DNA of 64,000 nucleotides, from contig JAQGPA010000080.1 of assembly GCA_028293325.1 (NCBI GenBank), positions 62,001 to 126,000 on the forward strand, given 5' to 3'. Under the pieces are notes generated by a model. It ran no database searches and was not told the DNA's origin. It saw only the letters and a program-made list of their open reading frames with translations. Shown piece after piece: positions 62,166 through 64,000 of this stretch (positions are counted from its first letter, which is position 1; every line of letters begins with the position of its first letter). Source of the stretch: Pedosphaera sp. Lineage in GTDB: Bacteria; Verrucomicrobiota; Verrucomicrobiia; Limisphaerales; Pedosphaeraceae. The position numbers were made by a program, and so were the translations under genes.

Positions 62166-63556
62166 TTGTTTTTCTTCCACCAATCTTTGAAGCTCTCGGC
62201 TGGCAACGTCGGCAAATCGCGCGATTGCGTCCAGGCATACGCCGGGTCCAATCGCGTTCCCTTGACCAGCTTGTGCAGTGGTTGGAAAAGTCGCGCCAAC
62301 TTTTTCACCACCGCATACAACCCGGGCCGGTTCATCACAAATCCAGCGATCTTGAATGTGATCTTTTCAATCACGGAAGGTTTTTCGTGCGCGCTGTTCC
62401 GGCGGTTCTGCAACAGATGATGATGCAGATCAATCTTCACCGGACACGCTTCCGTGCACGCGCCGCACAGCGATGATGCAAATGATAAATGTTTCCATTC
62501 CTGCAACCCGCGCAGATGCGGCGTAATCACCGACCCAATCGGTCCCGAATATGTCGTGCCATAAGTATGACCGCCCACGTTGCGGTAAATCGGGCACACA
62601 TTCAGGCACGCGCCGCAGCGAATGCAATGCAGCGCATCGCGCTGTTCCGCGTCCGCCAGCAACTCGGTCCGCCGATTATCCAGCAGCACCACATGATACT
62701 GTTCCGGCCCGTCTGATTCCCCGGGTTGCCGCGGCCCGCCATAAAGCGAGTTGTAACAGGTCAACGCCTGCCCCGCCCCGGCCGTCGCCAGCATCGGCAG
62801 AAACAGCGCCAAATCCTCCATACGCGGCAAAACCTTCTCGATGCCCAGCAGCGAGATCATCACCTTCGGCAACGCCGCCGTCAGCCGCGCATTCCCTTCA
62901 TTTTCCGTGATGGAAATCATCCCGGTCTCCGCAATCGCAAAATTCGCCCCGGTAATCCCCACATCCGCCGTGACATATTTTTGCCGCAACGCGCGCCGGG
63001 CAATCATCGTCAGCTCCTCCGGATTATCCGTCGGCGCGCTGCCCAACTCGCGCGTGAACAATTCACTGATGTCCCCGCGCGTCAAATGCATCGCCGGAAA
63101 TACAATGTGATACGGCGCTTCCTTCCGCAGTTGCACGATGTATTCGCCCAGGTCCGACTCCACCACTTCAAAGCCCTCATGTTCCAGCGCGTCGTTCAGG
63201 TGAATCTCCTCCGCCGTCATCGCCTTGGACTTGATGATCGAGCGCGCTTTCTGGTCGCGGACAATTTTCAGGATGATGTCCCGCGCCGTTTCCGCCGTGG
63301 TCGCCCAATGCACCACCGTTCCCCGCGCTTCCAACCGACGCACAAAATCCGGCAGATGCTTGTCCAGATGATTGATGGCCTCCCATTTTATTTCCGCCGC
63401 CGCCTGCCGCGCCGAAGACCAGCTCTGAAACGCCGCCTTCTTTTCGTCGCGCTTGATTTCATATTTCCCCAGCGCGGTCTGGATCAAATTCCGATGGCGC
63501 AAATCCTTTGTGATGACGCGCGACTGCTCCTTGAATTGTTGAATCACGCTCTTCAT
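62162..63556 (-). CDS. lutB: Lactate utilization iron-sulfur protein LutB
   Basis: Start ATG 63556 overlaps the lutA stop; the frame extends to 63694 inside lutA. The 464-residue protein has an N-terminal LUD-like domain and a C-terminal ferredoxin part with CIRCGACLNVCPIYRNVGGH and CGACTEACPVKIDLHHHL, the two 4Fe-4S clusters of LutB. It transfers electrons from lactate oxidation. The order lutA-lutB-lutC is the usual one. Confidence 0.93.
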   Translation of the reverse strand: MKSVIQQFKEQSRVITKDLRHRNLIQTALGKYEIKRDEKKAAFQSWSSARQAAAEIKWEAINHLDKHLPDFVRRLEARGTVVHWATTAETARDIILKIVRDQKARSIIKSKAMTAEEIHLNDALEHEGFEVVESDLGEYIVQLRKEAPYHIVFPAMHLTRGDISELFTRELGSAPTDNPEELTMIARRALRQKYVTADVGITGANFAIAETGMISITENEGNARLTAALPKVMISLLGIEKVLPRMEDLALFLPMLATAGAGQALTCYNSLYGGPRQPGESDGPEQYHVVLLDNRRTELLADAEQRDALHCIRCGACLNVCPIYRNVGGHTYGTTYSGPIGSVITPHLRGLQEWKHLSFASSLCGACTEACPVKIDLHHHLLQNRRNSAHEKPSVIEKITFKIAGFVMNRPGLYAVVKKLARLFQPLHKLVKGTRLDPAYAWTQSRDLPTLPAESFKDWWKKNK

Positions 63557-64000
63557 GATTGCGCCAGAATCTCTGCCAGGTGAATCGTCTTCACCGGGCT
63601 GCCCTGCCGGCTCAGCAATCCTTGCACTTGCATCAGGCAACTTGAATCGTTGGAAACGATATACTCCGCCCCGGTGGCAAATGCCGACGCGCATTTCACC
63701 TCACCCATCGCCGTCGAAATCATCGGGAACTTCGCCGCAAAAGTGCCGCCGAACCCGCAACACGTCTCCGCATCCTTCATCTCAACCAATTCCAAATCGC
63801 GCACCCCCGCCAGCAACGCCCGCGGCGCTTTCTTGTTCCCCAATTCCCGCAACCCGTGACACCCATCATGAAACGTCACCCGCGCCGGAAACCGCGCCCC
63901 CACATCCGTCACGCCCAGCCGGTTCACCAAAAAATCAGAAAATTCATACGACTTTGCCGATAGCGCCTTGGCCTCCTGCGCCTGCGGCGTCTTGGCAAAC
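63553..64000 (-). CDS. lutA: Lactate utilization protein LutA (partial at window edge)
   Basis: The C-terminal 149 residues are visible; the 5' end lies beyond the window, and the frame stays open to base 64000. It has the CCG-domain blocks TFHDGCHGLRELG and ETCCGFGGTFAAKFP, and a later SNDSSCLMQVQGLLSRQG. In LutA these cysteines bind a noncubane 4Fe-4S cluster. The stop overlaps the lutB start (ATGA). Confidence 0.92.
   Translation of the reverse strand, partial: FAKTPQAQEAKALSAKSYEFSDFLVNRLGVTDVGARFPARVTFHDGCHGLRELGNKKAPRALLAGVRDLELVEMKDAETCCGFGGTFAAKFPMISTAMGEVKCASAFATGAEYIVSNDSSCLMQVQGLLSRQGSPVKTIHLAEILAQS

Noticed and set aside
1-64000. tRNA, rRNA, CRISPR or intact mobile elements
   Set aside because: I looked through intergenic gaps and found no cloverleaf-like or spacer-repeat structure and no transposase or integrase motif. 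Short RNA genes could still be missed by eye.

Overview
The window looks like a bacterial chromosome segment from the PVC group, most likely Verrucomicrobiota (subdivision 3, Pedosphaera/Limisphaerales-like). The reasons are the alternative complex III (ACIII) gene order, a rhomboid protease with a DUF6576-like tail, DUF2934- and DUF5335-like small proteins, a SWIB-domain protein, the Zn-peptidase/ATP-grasp pair, and moderately GC-rich DNA with long co-directional operons. This assignment is inference; no rRNA is present. I saw no tRNA, rRNA, CRISPR array, intact insertion sequence or phage.

Layout. (1) 1-4758: end of an FtsX-type ABC permease operon, a secreted GH18-like protein, an S1/P1-type nuclease and a histone-deacetylase-like amidohydrolase. 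(2) 4759-12950: a minus-strand sulfur assimilation operon (porin, sulfate-binding protein, M14 carboxypeptidase, cysK, cysT, cysW, cysA) divergent from an Rrf2-family regulator; a promoter overlapped by a perfect inverted repeat lies between them. (3) 13010-14586: aroK and queG. (4) 14652-25765: minus-strand respiratory operon 1, actABCDEF, a small membrane protein, a CcoN-like subunit, CcoO and a monoheme cytochrome c. (5) 26258-27614: a secreted protein of unknown function and a rhomboid protease. (6) 27680-40023: respiratory operon 2, a second actABCDEF set, a second copy of the small membrane protein, a SCO protein and a caa3-type oxidase (coxB with fused cytochrome c, coxA, coxC, coxD). 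(7) 40236-43838: a small protein, a decayed NRPS 3' end and a NarL-type two-component pair. (8) 44047-50127: zinc-ribbon membrane protein, cyclase-family hydrolase, htpG, DUF2934 protein, and an NDH-2-like dehydrogenase fused to a cyclic-nucleotide-binding domain. (9) 50128-56288: a large multi-PAS histidine kinase, a Zn-metallopeptidase with an ATP-grasp ligase, and an ACT-domain protein. (10) 56389-59806: glucokinase, thioredoxin and a TetR regulator with matching operator-like sites, a SWIB protein and a DUF5335-like protein. (11) 59948-64000: rhaB and lutCBA, linking rhamnose and lactate breakdown.

How they work together. The two ACIII operons should oxidise quinol and pass electrons to c-type hemes. 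Operon 2 ends in a normal-looking A2-type caa3 oxidase plus its SCO copper chaperone. Operon 1 ends in a cbb3-like module, but its CcoN homologue has lost, by eye alignment, all six canonical histidine ligands for heme b, heme b3 and CuB. It therefore cannot be a conventional oxidase. That heme-less CcoN-like protein, together with the small protein kept between actF and the downstream module in both operons, is the most unusual system in the window.
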